Source: an uncultured Methylococcaceae bacterium
Lineage (GTDB): Bacteria > Pseudomonadota > Gammaproteobacteria > Methylococcales > Methylomonadaceae
Direction: 5' to 3'
Assembly: GCA_903863905.1 (NCBI GenBank)
Contig: CAIPDT010000158.1
Location: 1 to 43,712, forward strand
Length of the DNA: 43,712 nucleotides
Shown piece after piece: positions 25,122-36,990 of this stretch (position 1 is the stretch's first letter; every line of letters starts with the position of its first letter). The notes under the pieces were generated by a model. The model ran no database searches. It saw nothing but the letters and a program-made list of their open reading frames with translations, and was not told the origin of the DNA. The translations under genes and the position numbers were made by a program.

Positions 25122-26492
25122 TTATTTTTCCTGTTTTATAGGTCGTTGCCAACCTGCTATTGAAATTTGTTTGACTCGACTTAAGGTTAACTGATTTTCT
25201 GGCGTATCTTTAGTAATAGTTGAACCTGCACCGATGGTGGCATTTTTACCAATAGTAACCGGCGCCACTAACTGAGTATCCGAACCTATAAAAGCGCCAT
25301 CTTCAATGACGGTTCTAAATTTATTTACGCCATCATAATTACAGGTGATTGTACCCGCACCTATATTAACGCCACTGCCAACGGTTGTATCACCAATATA
25401 ACTTAAATGATTAATCTTACTGCCTGTCGCAACCGTTGATTTTTTGATTTCAACAAAATTACCAATATGAACATGATCGGCTAATTCAGTTTCTGGACGT
25501 AAACGAGCAAAGGGTCCCACTCGACTCCCAACCCCTACCACTGCATTTTCGAGTACACAATTGGCTAATATTTCAACATCATCACCAATGATTGAATCTT
25601 TAATCTGTGTATTCGCGCCAATCTTAACATTATTCCCGATCTTATTCTTACCTTCAATGATCACATTCACATCAATGATGATATCAATACCCAAGTCTTC
25701 TATCGACCCTCTAAGATCAAAGCGAGCAGGATCTAATAACGTTACGCCTTGCTCCATCAGATTTTGCGCTTGTTCTAACTGATATACGCGCTCTAAATGG
25801 CTGAGTTGTACTCGGTTATTGACCCCTAATACTTCATCTACTGTTTCTGGCTGGCTAGTAATAACTTCGATATTATCAGCAACAGCCATTTCGATGACAT
25901 CGGTTAAATAATATTCACCTTGGGCATTATTATTACCTAATTGTGCTAACCATGTTTTTAATCGTCCCCCTTGAACGGCCATAATACCGGTATTGCCTTC
26001 AATAATTAATTTCTCTTCAGGAGACGCATCTTTTTCTTCGACAATTTTAGTGACTTTACCCGCATTATCGCGAACAATTCTGCCATAACCGGTTGGATTA
26101 TCTAAATTGACTGTCAGTAGCGCCAAGGTGTTATTGCTTACGTTTGCTATTAATTGCTGAACAGTTTCTAATTTTAATAATGGCACATCACCGTATAAAA
26201 TAAGCACCGTATCGTCATCACTGATTTGCTCTTTACATTGCTGAACCGCATGACCGGTACCTAACTGTTGCTTTTGCTCTACCCAAGTTGCATCTAGGTT
26301 TTTTAACGTATTTCTAACTAACTCAGCACCATGCCCATATACAATGGTGATGGTATTATTTTCTATTTCATGACTCATGTCATAGACATGTTGTAATAAG
26401 GGGCGATTAGCCACTCTATGTAGAATCTTAGGTAACTCTGAACGCATGCGAGTGCCTTTACCCGCCGCTAATATAATCGTTGTAATATTCAT
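25122..26492 (-). CDS. glmU: Bifunctional GlmU (UDP-GlcNAc pyrophosphorylase / GlcN-1-P acetyltransferase)
   Basis: The N-terminal uridylyltransferase has ILAAGKGTRMRSELPKILH, GTGHAVQQC and LYGDVPLL. The C-terminal left-handed beta-helix has hexapeptide repeats (about 255-440) with ENAVVGVGSRVGPFARLRPE, EIKKSTVATGSKINHLSYIG, GAGTITCNYDGVNK and FIGSDTQLVAPVTIG. I start at the ATG at 26490-26492 (MNITTIILAAG), served by an AGGA site; the longer frame from 26510 overlaps the atp terminator. The resulting 456 residues are normal. It sits between atpC and glmS, separated from atpC by a terminator. Confidence 0.97.
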   Translation of the reverse strand: MNITTIILAAGKGTRMRSELPKILHRVANRPLLQHVYDMSHEIENNTITIVYGHGAELVRNTLKNLDATWVEQKQQLGTGHAVQQCKEQISDDDTVLILYGDVPLLKLETVQQLIANVSNNTLALLTVNLDNPTGYGRIVRDNAGKVTKIVEEKDASPEEKLIIEGNTGIMAVQGGRLKTWLAQLGNNNAQGEYYLTDVIEMAVADNIEVITSQPETVDEVLGVNNRVQLSHLERVYQLEQAQNLMEQGVTLLDPARFDLRGSIEDLGIDIIIDVNVIIEGKNKIGNNVKIGANTQIKDSIIGDDVEILANCVLENAVVGVGSRVGPFARLRPETELADHVHIGNFVEIKKSTVATGSKINHLSYIGDTTVGSGVNIGAGTITCNYDGVNKFRTVIEDGAFIGSDTQLVAPVTIGKNATIGAGSTITKDTPENQLTLSRVKQISIAGWQRPIKQEK

Positions 26493-26509
26493 TTGAAATC
26501 CTGATAACA

Positions 26510-26549
26510 AAAAAGCCCGATAACGAATATAGCGCTATCGGGCTTTTTT
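26510..26549 (-). terminator. Intrinsic terminator of the ATP synthase operon
   Basis: AAGCCCGATA and TATCGGGCTT form a 10-bp stem with a 13-base loop, flanked by T-runs on either strand. In the minus direction it follows atpC and ends just before glmU, so it separates the atp operon from glmUS at least partly. Confidence 0.85.
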
Positions 26550-26599
26550 AAATTAAAATATGCTGTTAACGTACCAACAATAATCGAAATATTTTACGA

Positions 26600-27022
26600 T
26601 TATCCACCACGTTTTCTTAGCCTGTCTAGCGTTCTTAACTGCATAACAGCTTGTTGCAATTGCGATTGAGCCATTGCATAATCAAGTTTCCCTGATTTAT
26701 CTGCAAGTGCTTCTTCCGCTTTTGCCTTCGCTTCTAAGGCCGCTACTTCATCAATATCTTTAGCTCTGACAGCAGTATCCGCCAAAATTGTGACTAAGTG
26801 TGGTTGCACTTCTAAAAGTCCACCTGAGATATAAAAGGGGTAGCTTTCAGTTTCACTTACTTTTACCCGAACTTCGCCAGGATTAAGCTTTGTTATTAAT
26901 GGGGCATGACGAGGTGAAATACCCAATTCTCCAAGTTCAGCAGGAGCAAAAATCATTTCGGCAAGTCCCGAAAATATCTCCTTTTCTGCACTTACAATGT
27001 CTACATGTACGGTCATGGTCAT
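26600..27022 (-). CDS. atpC: ATP synthase epsilon subunit
   Basis: A 140-residue F1 epsilon subunit linking the gamma shaft to the c-ring and damping ATP hydrolysis. The beta-sandwich has [40 protein letters not shown] and [18 protein letters not shown]. The C-terminal helical hairpin holds the alanine-rich [12 protein letters not shown]. It is the last gene of atpIBEFHAGDC; the 52 bases to atpD contain a strong UUCG hairpin. Confidence 0.97.
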   Translation of the reverse strand: MTMTVHVDIVSAEKEIFSGLAEMIFAPAELGELGISPRHAPLITKLNPGEVRVKVSETESYPFYISGGLLEVQPHLVTILADTAVRAKDIDEVAALEAKAKAEEALADKSGKLDYAMAQSQLQQAVMQLRTLDRLRKRGG

Positions 27023-27041
27023 TTTTTCACCTGTTTCAACC

Positions 27042-27067
27042 TTCTCTCCACCCGAAGGTGGAGAGAA
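27042..27067 (-). promoter_or_regulatory. UUCG-capped hairpin between atpD and atpC
   Basis: Two 11-base arms (27042-27052 and 27057-27067) pair perfectly; on the transcript they read TTCTCTCCACC, TTCG and GGTGGAGAGAA. C(UUCG)G is an extra-stable tetraloop. There is no U-run, so it is probably an mRNA stability or processing element setting the atpC level, or a worn repeat. Confidence 0.75.
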
Positions 27068-27074
27068 TTATTTA

Positions 27075-28516
<1,442 letters not shown>

Positions 28517-29380
28517 TTAAACAGCGGCGGCACCGGCAACAATTTCCGAAATTTCTTGAGTAATAGCAGCTTGTCTGGCTTTGTTGTAAATTAATTGCAA
28601 CTCACCGATAAGATTTCCTGCGTTATCTGAAGCACTTTTCATAGCAACCATTCTGGCAGCCTGTTCACAGGCATTATTCTCTACCAATCCTTGGTAAACC
28701 TTTGATTCTATGAAACGGGTTAATAAATGATCCAATACTTCTTTTGCATCAGGCTCATAAATATAATCCCAATGGCCACTCAAATTTTCATCTAGTTCAC
28801 AGGCGACTACAGGCAGTAATTGCTCTATAGTGGGCTTTTGAGTCATTGTATTGACGAACTCATTACTCACTACAAACAACTGATCAATTTTACCTGACTC
28901 GTAAGCATCCAACATTATTTTAATAATGCCGACAATGTCGTGTAGGTGCGGAGCGTCACCTAATTTGGAAACTTGACCGACTAAATTCACATTTACATTA
29001 CTGAAAAAACCAAATGCTTTTGTGCCAATGGTGCAAATATCAACTTCTACATTTGCACTTTTCCATTGACCTAATTCAGAAAGTGTTTTTCTAAATAAAT
29101 TTGAATTTAAACCACCGCACAAACCTCTATCTGAACTAATCAAGATAACGCCTACACGTTTAACATCACGAGCAACCAAATACGGATGTTTATATTCTGG
29201 ATTAGCCTGAGCCAAGTGCTTAATTATTTGGCCTATTTTTTTAGAATAGGGCCTTGTTGCCTGCATTCTGTCTTTTGTTTTACGCATTTTACTCGCAGCA
29301 ACCATCTCCATTGCCCGAGTGATCTTTTGAGTGTTTTTAATACTCGCGATCTTTGTGCGTACTTCTTTACCAACAGCCAT
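28517..29380 (-). CDS. atpG: ATP synthase gamma subunit
   Basis: The 287-residue central shaft of F1. It begins [20 protein letters not shown] and continues [14 protein letters not shown], both canonical, with [20 protein letters not shown] in the middle. It ends with [20 protein letters not shown] and [20 protein letters not shown]. It follows atpA by 12 bases. Confidence 0.98.
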   Translation of the reverse strand: MAVGKEVRTKIASIKNTQKITRAMEMVAASKMRKTKDRMQATRPYSKKIGQIIKHLAQANPEYKHPYLVARDVKRVGVILISSDRGLCGGLNSNLFRKTLSELGQWKSANVEVDICTIGTKAFGFFSNVNVNLVGQVSKLGDAPHLHDIVGIIKIMLDAYESGKIDQLFVVSNEFVNTMTQKPTIEQLLPVVACELDENLSGHWDYIYEPDAKEVLDHLLTRFIESKVYQGLVENNACEQAARMVAMKSASDNAGNLIGELQLIYNKARQAAITQEISEIVAGAAAV

Positions 29381-29392
29381 TTGAAGACCCTT

Positions 29393-30934
29393 TTACCAAC
29401 TATGAGTTTTAATGAAAGTTTCTATAGCAGTGCGTAAATTGCTGCTAATTTCATTATTAAAATCGCCAGTTGCATTAATATTGTTCATTAATTCAGAGTG
29501 CTCTGATTTCATGTACGACTGTAATGCCGCTTCAAAATCAAGAACTTTGTTAACTTCAATACTATCAAGGAAACCCTCGTTGGCTGCAAATAACGACACG
29601 GCCATTTGAGCAACTGACATCGGTGAATATTGATTTTGTTTCATCAACTCAGTAACGCGTTGACCACGTTCAATTTGCTTACGTGTGCTTTCATCTAAAT
29701 CTGAGGCAAACTGAGCAAACGCTGCTAACTCACGATATTGAGCTAAGTCAAGACGCGTACCACCACCGAGTTTCTTAATGATCTTAGTTTGTGCCGCACC
29801 ACCGACTCGAGATACTGATAGACCCGCGTTTACCGCTGGACGAATACCTGAGTTGAATAAGTTACTTTCTAAGAAAATCTGACCATCCGTAATAGAAATT
29901 ACGTTAGTTGGTACGAAAGCTGATACGTCACCACCTTGAGTTTCAATAATGGGTAATGCAGTTAATGAACCTGTTTTACCTTTAACTCTACCGCCGGTTA
30001 ACTTTTCAACTTCAGCTGCATTAATTCTTGAAGCTCTTTCTAATAAACGTGAATGTAAATAAAACACGTCACCAGGATAAGCTTCACGACCTGGAGGTCT
30101 GCGTAATAATAATGATACTTGACGATAAGCCCAAGCTTGTTTAGTCAAATCATCATAAATAATTAACGCATCTTCACCGCGATCTCTAAAGAACTCGCCC
30201 ATTGAACAACCGGTGTAAGGCGCGATAAATTGTAAAGCCGCAGATTCAGAGGCAGATGCCGCAACAATAATGGTGTGCGCCATTGCTCCGTGCTCTTCAA
30301 GTTTACGTACTACGTTAGCAATTGAAGAACGTTTTTGACCAATCGCCACATAGATACATTTAATACCTGTGCCTTTTTGGTTAATAATCGCGTCAATCGC
30401 AATCGCAGTTTTACCTGTTTGTCTGTCGCCGATGATTAACTCACGTTGACCACGACCGACTGGAATCATTGCATCAATTGATTTCAAACCTAATTGTACA
30501 GGTTGATCAACTGACTGACGTGCAATTACGCCAGGTGCAATTTTTTCAATAGGCGCGGTTTCAGTCGTATCAATTGCGCCTTTTCCATCAATTGGATTTC
30601 CCAGTGCGTCAACAACGCGACCTAGTAATGCTTCACCAACGGGTACTTCTAAAATTTTTCCAGTACATTTAACAGTATCACCTTCAGTAATGTGTTGATA
30701 GTTACCTAAAACCACCACACCGACTGAATCTCTTTCAAGGTTAAGTGCCATGCCAAAGGTATTGCCTGGAAACTCCAGCATCTCACCTTGCATTGCTTCT
30801 GAAAGACCATGTACTCTTACAATACCGTCAGTTACACTGACTACGGTACCTTCTGTATGCGCTTCGGCACTTAAGTCGAAGTTTTCGATCTTCTTTTTAA
30901 TCAGATCACTTATTTCAGATGGGTTTAATTGCAT
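29393..30934 (-). CDS. atpA: ATP synthase alpha subunit
   Basis: The non-catalytic F1 subunit, 513 residues. It shows the start [19 protein letters not shown], the P-loop [69 protein letters not shown] and the arginine finger region [20 protein letters not shown]. The length and the end (FIKTHSW) are normal. It is 16 bases after atpH. Confidence 0.98.
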   Translation of the reverse strand: MQLNPSEISDLIKKKIENFDLSAEAHTEGTVVSVTDGIVRVHGLSEAMQGEMLEFPGNTFGMALNLERDSVGVVVLGNYQHITEGDTVKCTGKILEVPVGEALLGRVVDALGNPIDGKGAIDTTETAPIEKIAPGVIARQSVDQPVQLGLKSIDAMIPVGRGQRELIIGDRQTGKTAIAIDAIINQKGTGIKCIYVAIGQKRSSIANVVRKLEEHGAMAHTIIVAASASESAALQFIAPYTGCSMGEFFRDRGEDALIIYDDLTKQAWAYRQVSLLLRRPPGREAYPGDVFYLHSRLLERASRINAAEVEKLTGGRVKGKTGSLTALPIIETQGGDVSAFVPTNVISITDGQIFLESNLFNSGIRPAVNAGLSVSRVGGAAQTKIIKKLGGGTRLDLAQYRELAAFAQFASDLDESTRKQIERGQRVTELMKQNQYSPMSVAQMAVSLFAANEGFLDSIEVNKVLDFEAALQSYMKSEHSELMNNINATGDFNNEISSNLRTAIETFIKTHSW

Positions 30935-30950
30935 GTTCTATTTCTCACTC

Positions 30951-31484
30951 TCACTGTAGCGCTTTTTGCATGTGTTGAAGCCGACCTTTAATAGATCCAT
31001 CAATGACTCTGTCGCCTGCTCTTACCAGAACGCCACCAATTAATGACTTATCAATGGCTACGTTCATATGAATTTTCTTTCCTAAGGCTTTTTCCAATGT
31101 TGCCGTAAAGCTTTGTTTTGCTTCTTTGGATAATGTATAAGCAGTGAATACTTCAACCTCAACATAACCCTCATCTTCAGCTTTGTAAGCCTCAAATAAT
31201 TTTGCAATATGAGGCAATAAAACCAATCGATTGTTATGAACCAACAACTTTAGAAAATTACCATTTTCTTCAGTGATGTGCTCTTGGCAAATATCCAGCA
31301 TCAACGTTGATAATTTTTCTTTATTAACTTTTGGATTATCAACTACAACAGCAATATTTTCATTCTTAAGTACAGCTGACATAAAAGCCAGACTCTCAGA
31401 CCACTTTACAGTGGCCTTAGTTTCTTTAGCTCTTTTAAATACTGCCGCTGCATAGGGCCTTGCTAATGTTGCCAGTTCGCTCAT
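30951..31484 (-). CDS. atpH: ATP synthase delta subunit
   Basis: A 177-residue peripheral-stalk protein tying the b dimer to the top of F1. N-terminal TLARPYAAAVFKRAKE and C-terminal IDKSLIGGVLVRAGDRVIDG followed by SIKGRLQHMQKAL are diagnostic. It starts five bases after the atpF stop codon. Confidence 0.97.
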   Translation of the reverse strand: MSELATLARPYAAAVFKRAKETKATVKWSESLAFMSAVLKNENIAVVVDNPKVNKEKLSTLMLDICQEHITEENGNFLKLLVHNNRLVLLPHIAKLFEAYKAEDEGYVEVEVFTAYTLSKEAKQSFTATLEKALGKKIHMNVAIDKSLIGGVLVRAGDRVIDGSIKGRLQHMQKALQ

Positions 31485-31489
31485 TATGC

Positions 31490-31963
31490 TTAACCCAGTT
31501 GATTAGAAACTTTACTAATAATATCTTGGTGCTTCGCTTTATCAATTTCTGCACCCAGAATTTGTTCTGCGGCACTCAAAGCTAAATCAGCCACTTGTTG
31601 ACGCAAACCTTCTTTAGCTTGCTGTATTTCTTGTTCAATCTGTGCTTTTGCTGCCAAAATCAAACGTTCACCTTCTTTCTTAGCGGTGTCTTTTGATTCT
31701 TCAACAATTTCATTGGCACGTTTTTGAGCTAAGCCAACAATCTCGGTAGATTGTTCTTTAGCTTGTTTCAATACGCCTTTTGCTTTCTTTTCGGCCAATA
31801 GAATTTCTTCTTGACCTCTTTCAGCCGCAGCTAAACCGTCGGCAATTTTCTTTCTACGTTCTTCTAAAGAGTCAAATAAAGGCGGCCAAATGTACTTCAT
31901 GGTAAACCATACCAGAAGTGCAAAGGTAATCATTTGCCCAATCAGAGTAGCATTGATACTCAC
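31490..31963 (-). CDS. atpF: ATP synthase b subunit
   Basis: A 157-residue membrane-anchored stalk subunit. The single N-terminal helix ([20 protein letters not shown]) continues TMKYIWPPL, then a long charged coiled coil (about 35-140, with [17 protein letters not shown] and repeated Ala/Glu/Lys heptads) reaches up to the delta subunit. Normal length, one homodimeric b gene. Confidence 0.97.
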   Translation of the reverse strand: MSINATLIGQMITFALLVWFTMKYIWPPLFDSLEERRKKIADGLAAAERGQEEILLAEKKAKGVLKQAKEQSTEIVGLAQKRANEIVEESKDTAKKEGERLILAAKAQIEQEIQQAKEGLRQQVADLALSAAEQILGAEIDKAKHQDIISKVSNQLG

Positions 31964-32004
31964 GATGCGTTCCTCTTGTTGCTATTAAACAGAATGGTAA
32001 TGTA

Positions 32005-32307
<303 letters not shown>

Positions 32308-32339
32308 TTAGTTAAATAATAAAAAAGAATAAACAATAA

Positions 32340-33516
<1,177 letters not shown>

Positions 33517-33620
33517 ACATAATAGCTTATGGATTATATATTTCAGACTGAATTAAATCAAGGTCGAAAAAAATCAAAGCTTAATTATTACGCTTTTAAT
33601 GCGTCACTTAACCTTGGCAA

Positions 33621-33626
33621 ATTATA
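33621..33626 (-). promoter_or_regulatory. Candidate -10 box of the atp operon
   Basis: The minus strand has a perfect TATAAT at 33626-33621, about 105 bases before the atpI start, within the only sizeable gap (178 bases) between purC and the atp operon. No good -35 box is seen at 17 bases, so this is tentative. Confidence 0.4.
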
Positions 33627-33694
33627 CCTTACATTTAAAATGGTATATAACATTAATTCTTAATTAGCCTATAAAAATATAGCCTCATTAATAC

Positions 33695-34591
33695 TTAACT
33701 GTCTCCCAACAACCTAACTTCAGCTTCATGATATTTTTTTGCACAAAAATCAGCAACCTCGGTCGGCAAGGCAGGCCCTGGCGCTGTTTTATTCCAATCC
33801 AAGGTTTCTAAGTAATCACGAATATATTGCTTATCAAAACTAGGCGGACTCATGCCTACTTCATACTGATCAGCGGGCCAGAATCTTGACGAATCCGGCG
33901 TTAACGCCTCATCGATTAAATGCAGCACACCCGCCTCATCGACGCCAAATTCAAACTTAGTATCTGCGATGATAATACCCCGCTCGACTGCATAACGAGC
34001 CGCTTCTTTATAAATCTTAAGACTGGCATCACGAACTTGTTCTGCCAAATCGCGCCCCATTAAAGTGACCGTCTCTTCAAACGAAACATTCTCATCATGT
34101 TGATCCACAGCCGCTTTTGTAGATGGCGTATAAATCGCTTCTGGCAATTGCTGTGCTTGTTGTAAGCCGGCAGGTAATTTGATACCGCACACTTCACCAG
34201 ACTTTAAATAATCTTTCCAACCCGAACCAATTAAGTAACCTCGCACAATCGCTTCAACCGGTAACGGTGTTAATTTTTTAACCACAACCGCACGACCTTC
34301 CACTTGCGTGCGCTCTGCTTCATCCGGCAATACAGTTTCTAACGCGATACCTGATAAATGATTAGGCATGATATAACTTAATTTATTAAACCAAAAATTT
34401 GAGATACGCGTTAACACCCGACCTTTTCCTGGAATGGGATCTGGTAATATCACATCGAAAGCAGACAATCTATCCGTCGCAACAATTAACATGTATTTAT
34501 CATCGATATCATAAATATCACGGACCTTTCCACGCGCACGTAGGGTTAAAGACGGCAATGTAGATTGGTATAAAGCTGCTGGGGTGGTCAT
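33695..34591 (-). CDS. purC: SAICAR synthase
   Basis: A 298-residue purine synthesis enzyme joining aspartate to CAIR with ATP. It is the long type (~300 residues, as in yeast and several gammaproteobacteria) rather than the ~237-residue enteric type. Motifs are [69 protein letters not shown] and [14 protein letters not shown] with [12 protein letters not shown]. It is divergent from relA and upstream of the atp operon. Confidence 0.97.
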   Translation of the reverse strand: MTTPAALYQSTLPSLTLRARGKVRDIYDIDDKYMLIVATDRLSAFDVILPDPIPGKGRVLTRISNFWFNKLSYIMPNHLSGIALETVLPDEAERTQVEGRAVVVKKLTPLPVEAIVRGYLIGSGWKDYLKSGEVCGIKLPAGLQQAQQLPEAIYTPSTKAAVDQHDENVSFEETVTLMGRDLAEQVRDASLKIYKEAARYAVERGIIIADTKFEFGVDEAGVLHLIDEALTPDSSRFWPADQYEVGMSPPSFDKQYIRDYLETLDWNKTAPGPALPTEVADFCAKKYHEAEVRLLGDS

Positions 34592-34773
34592 AAAGCCTCG
34601 CTAAGGTTTAAAATTCTAAATATTAAATGCAGTCACCCAAGAATACGTAGCTTACTTTACGCATAAACGCTCGATGGGGTTGCAATGTTTGAATAGTACA
34701 CTGATTTTAGCATTATTATTTAAAGAACTGGATTGATAACAACTTTCAAGCCTCGAATTTTATCAATGTAGCC

Positions 34774-34779
34774 TATAAT
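34774..34779 (+). promoter_or_regulatory. Candidate -10 box of relA
   Basis: TATAAT is found 35 bases before the relA ATG. The -35 side is not convincing. The start codon itself has no clear Shine-Dalgarno sequence, so the transcript leader would be short. Confidence 0.4.
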
Positions 34780-34813
34780 TGCTTAGATTCCGCTTTCTTC
34801 TAAACCCATTTTC

Positions 34814-36925
34814 ATGCAAAAGAACACTGCTCACGCTCGACCTCTTGTTAGTCACTTTACTGCTCATGAGCTTAAAGAACTGGATCTTGCGCTTGAAATT
34901 ATCGGGCGCATTCCTGATGATCCAAACTACTACCGCCCCAAAGGCGTTGATGTTGCAGATATCTTACGCGAGTATCACGTCGATTTTAAAACCCATCTGG
35001 CCGCCCTGTTAAGCGACCCTCGCCTTGCGCAATTAAATCCGAAACCCGATCTTAAAAAACTGTTTGGTGAAACGGTCGAAGCGCTTGTTAATGATGTCAA
35101 CTGGTTGAATAACTTAACAGTCTATTCACAAGACATGACCAAGAAACCTAATGAGGTTGAAACCCTCCGACGCATGTTGTTGTCGATGACTCAAGATGTT
35201 CGCGCCGTCTTAATTAAATTAGCCTATCGCATTCATCGCTTACGCAATTTAGCCAAAGAAACCTACGAACTCCGCCACTTTATCTCCCAAGAAACCCTGG
35301 ATATCTATGCGCCTATCGCCAATCGATTAGGGATTCATCAGTTTAAATGGGAACTTGAAGATATGGCCTTTCGGTATTTAGAACCGCAAGCCTATCGTCA
35401 TATTGCCAAATCCTTAGCCAATAACCGTGTGCAACGCGAGAACTGTATTAATGGCTTTGTCGCGCTATTACAAGAACACCTCAGCACCGAAAACATCAAT
35501 GGCACGTGTTATGGCCGCCCCAAACACATTTATAGTATTTGGAAAAAGATGCGCCATAAAAAACTCGAAATTTCTGAGCTGTATGACTTATTAGCGGTTC
35601 GCGTGATTGTGGATAACTTAACTCAGTGTTATACCGTGCTCGGTATTGTGCACAGTCTCTGGCAATACATCCCCAAAGAGTTTGATGACTATATTGCCAA
35701 TCCCAAAGAAAATGGCTATCAATCCTTACATACCGTAATCTTAGATGCAGAAGGTAATCGTATCGAAGTACAGATCCGTACTCAGCAGATGCATGATTAC
35801 GCCGAACTGGGGGTAGCCGCACATTGGGCTTATAAAGAAGGCGGCAAACAATCCACCGCCATTGAAAAAAGTGTCGCGACCTTACGCAAGTTACTGGAAG
35901 AAAAATCCGGTGATGAAGAAGTTTTAAGTGAAGATTTTCGCAGCGAATTATTTAATGACCGGGTTTATGTCTTAACACCAGCCGGTAAATTAGTAGATTT
36001 AGTCAAAGGTTCAACGCCCTTAGACTTTGCCTATGCGGTTCATACCGAAGTAGGCCATCGCTGTCGCGGTGCAAAAGTGAATGGTCGCATTATCCCGCTC
36101 ACTTACACCTTAAAATCCGGTGAACAAATAGAAATATTAACCGCTAAGGAAAGTGCGCCTAACCATAATTGGATTGATCCCAACCTCGGTTACTTAAAAA
36201 CTTCGCGTGCGATTACCAAAGTAAAGAACTGGTTCCGTAATCAACAACAAATTGAAAACATTGCCCGAGGAAAACTACTGTTAGATAAAGAAACTAAACG
36301 CCTTGGGATTAAAACCCTTAATTTAGTCGACATGCTAAGTTATTTTAAACAACCCAATACCGATGCGCTGCTTGAAGCCATTGGTCGTAGTGACATTAAT
36401 AATCGTCAAATTGTCGGCTATTTTAAAATACCCGAACTGGAAAGCCTACCCACCAACACGCGCCCCAAACAATCATCGAATAAATCCATGATTTCAGTGG
36501 CCGGCATTGATAATGTGCAAACCTCTTTTGCGCATTGCTGCTCACCGGTACTCGGCGATGACATTATCGGCTTTATTTCTCAACATCATGGCATCACTAT
36601 TCACCGAGTTGACTGTAAAAATGTGACGCAACTGCCGATTGAGAAACAAGCCCAACTCATTTCAGTTGCCTGGGGCGATCAAAAGACCAGTCATGCGGTT
36701 CCTATTATTATTGAAGCGTTCAATGCCCAAAATTTATTAAATAACGTCACCCAGATTTTGGCGCAATCTAAAATTCATATCTTTAACGCGACGCTTGATA
36801 CACACTCTGACTTTTCGGCCTCTTTAAATCTCACCATTCAAATTGAGGACACCCATCAATTAAGTCAAATTCTGACTAAAATTAGTTGTGCACCCAATAT
36901 AATAGAGGTAAAACGTAAAACCTAA
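34814..36925 (+). CDS. relA: (p)ppGpp synthetase RelA
   Basis: A 703-residue long RSH protein that makes (p)ppGpp on starved ribosomes. The N-terminal hydrolase region lacks the HD metal residues, and the synthetase has EFDD at 289-292 (in IPKEFDDYIANPKENGYQSL), the acidic motif of RelA rather than the RxKD motif of SpoT. The rest is VEVQIRTQQMHDYAELGVAA, a TGS domain (about 395-460, VYVLTPAGKLVDLVKGSTPL), a Cys pair in AHCCSPVLGDDIIGF and a C-terminal ACT domain. A separate SpoT must exist elsewhere. polA follows closely in the same direction. Confidence 0.95.
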   Translation: MQKNTAHARPLVSHFTAHELKELDLALEIIGRIPDDPNYYRPKGVDVADILREYHVDFKTHLAALLSDPRLAQLNPKPDLKKLFGETVEALVNDVNWLNNLTVYSQDMTKKPNEVETLRRMLLSMTQDVRAVLIKLAYRIHRLRNLAKETYELRHFISQETLDIYAPIANRLGIHQFKWELEDMAFRYLEPQAYRHIAKSLANNRVQRENCINGFVALLQEHLSTENINGTCYGRPKHIYSIWKKMRHKKLEISELYDLLAVRVIVDNLTQCYTVLGIVHSLWQYIPKEFDDYIANPKENGYQSLHTVILDAEGNRIEVQIRTQQMHDYAELGVAAHWAYKEGGKQSTAIEKSVATLRKLLEEKSGDEEVLSEDFRSELFNDRVYVLTPAGKLVDLVKGSTPLDFAYAVHTEVGHRCRGAKVNGRIIPLTYTLKSGEQIEILTAKESAPNHNWIDPNLGYLKTSRAITKVKNWFRNQQQIENIARGKLLLDKETKRLGIKTLNLVDMLSYFKQPNTDALLEAIGRSDINNRQIVGYFKIPELESLPTNTRPKQSSNKSMISVAGIDNVQTSFAHCCSPVLGDDIIGFISQHHGITIHRVDCKNVTQLPIEKQAQLISVAWGDQKTSHAVPIIIEAFNAQNLLNNVTQILAQSKIHIFNATLDTHSDFSASLNLTIQIEDTHQLSQILTKISCAPNIIEVKRKT

Positions 36926-36990
36926 TATTAATGCCGCCACCACTTGATTTACATAACCCCTTAACGCGCCCCTACTCAACACTCACACTT

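Noticed and set aside
25121-25170. glmS ribozyme upstream of glmS
   Set aside because: glmU ends one base before glmS, leaving no leader; the ribozyme is typical of Firmicutes.
35496-35822. 108-codon minus frame inside relA
   Set aside because: Antisense shadow of a highly conserved coding region.
34814-36925. SpoT rather than RelA
   Set aside because: The HD hydrolase residues are missing and the synthetase has EFDD, the RelA-type motif.
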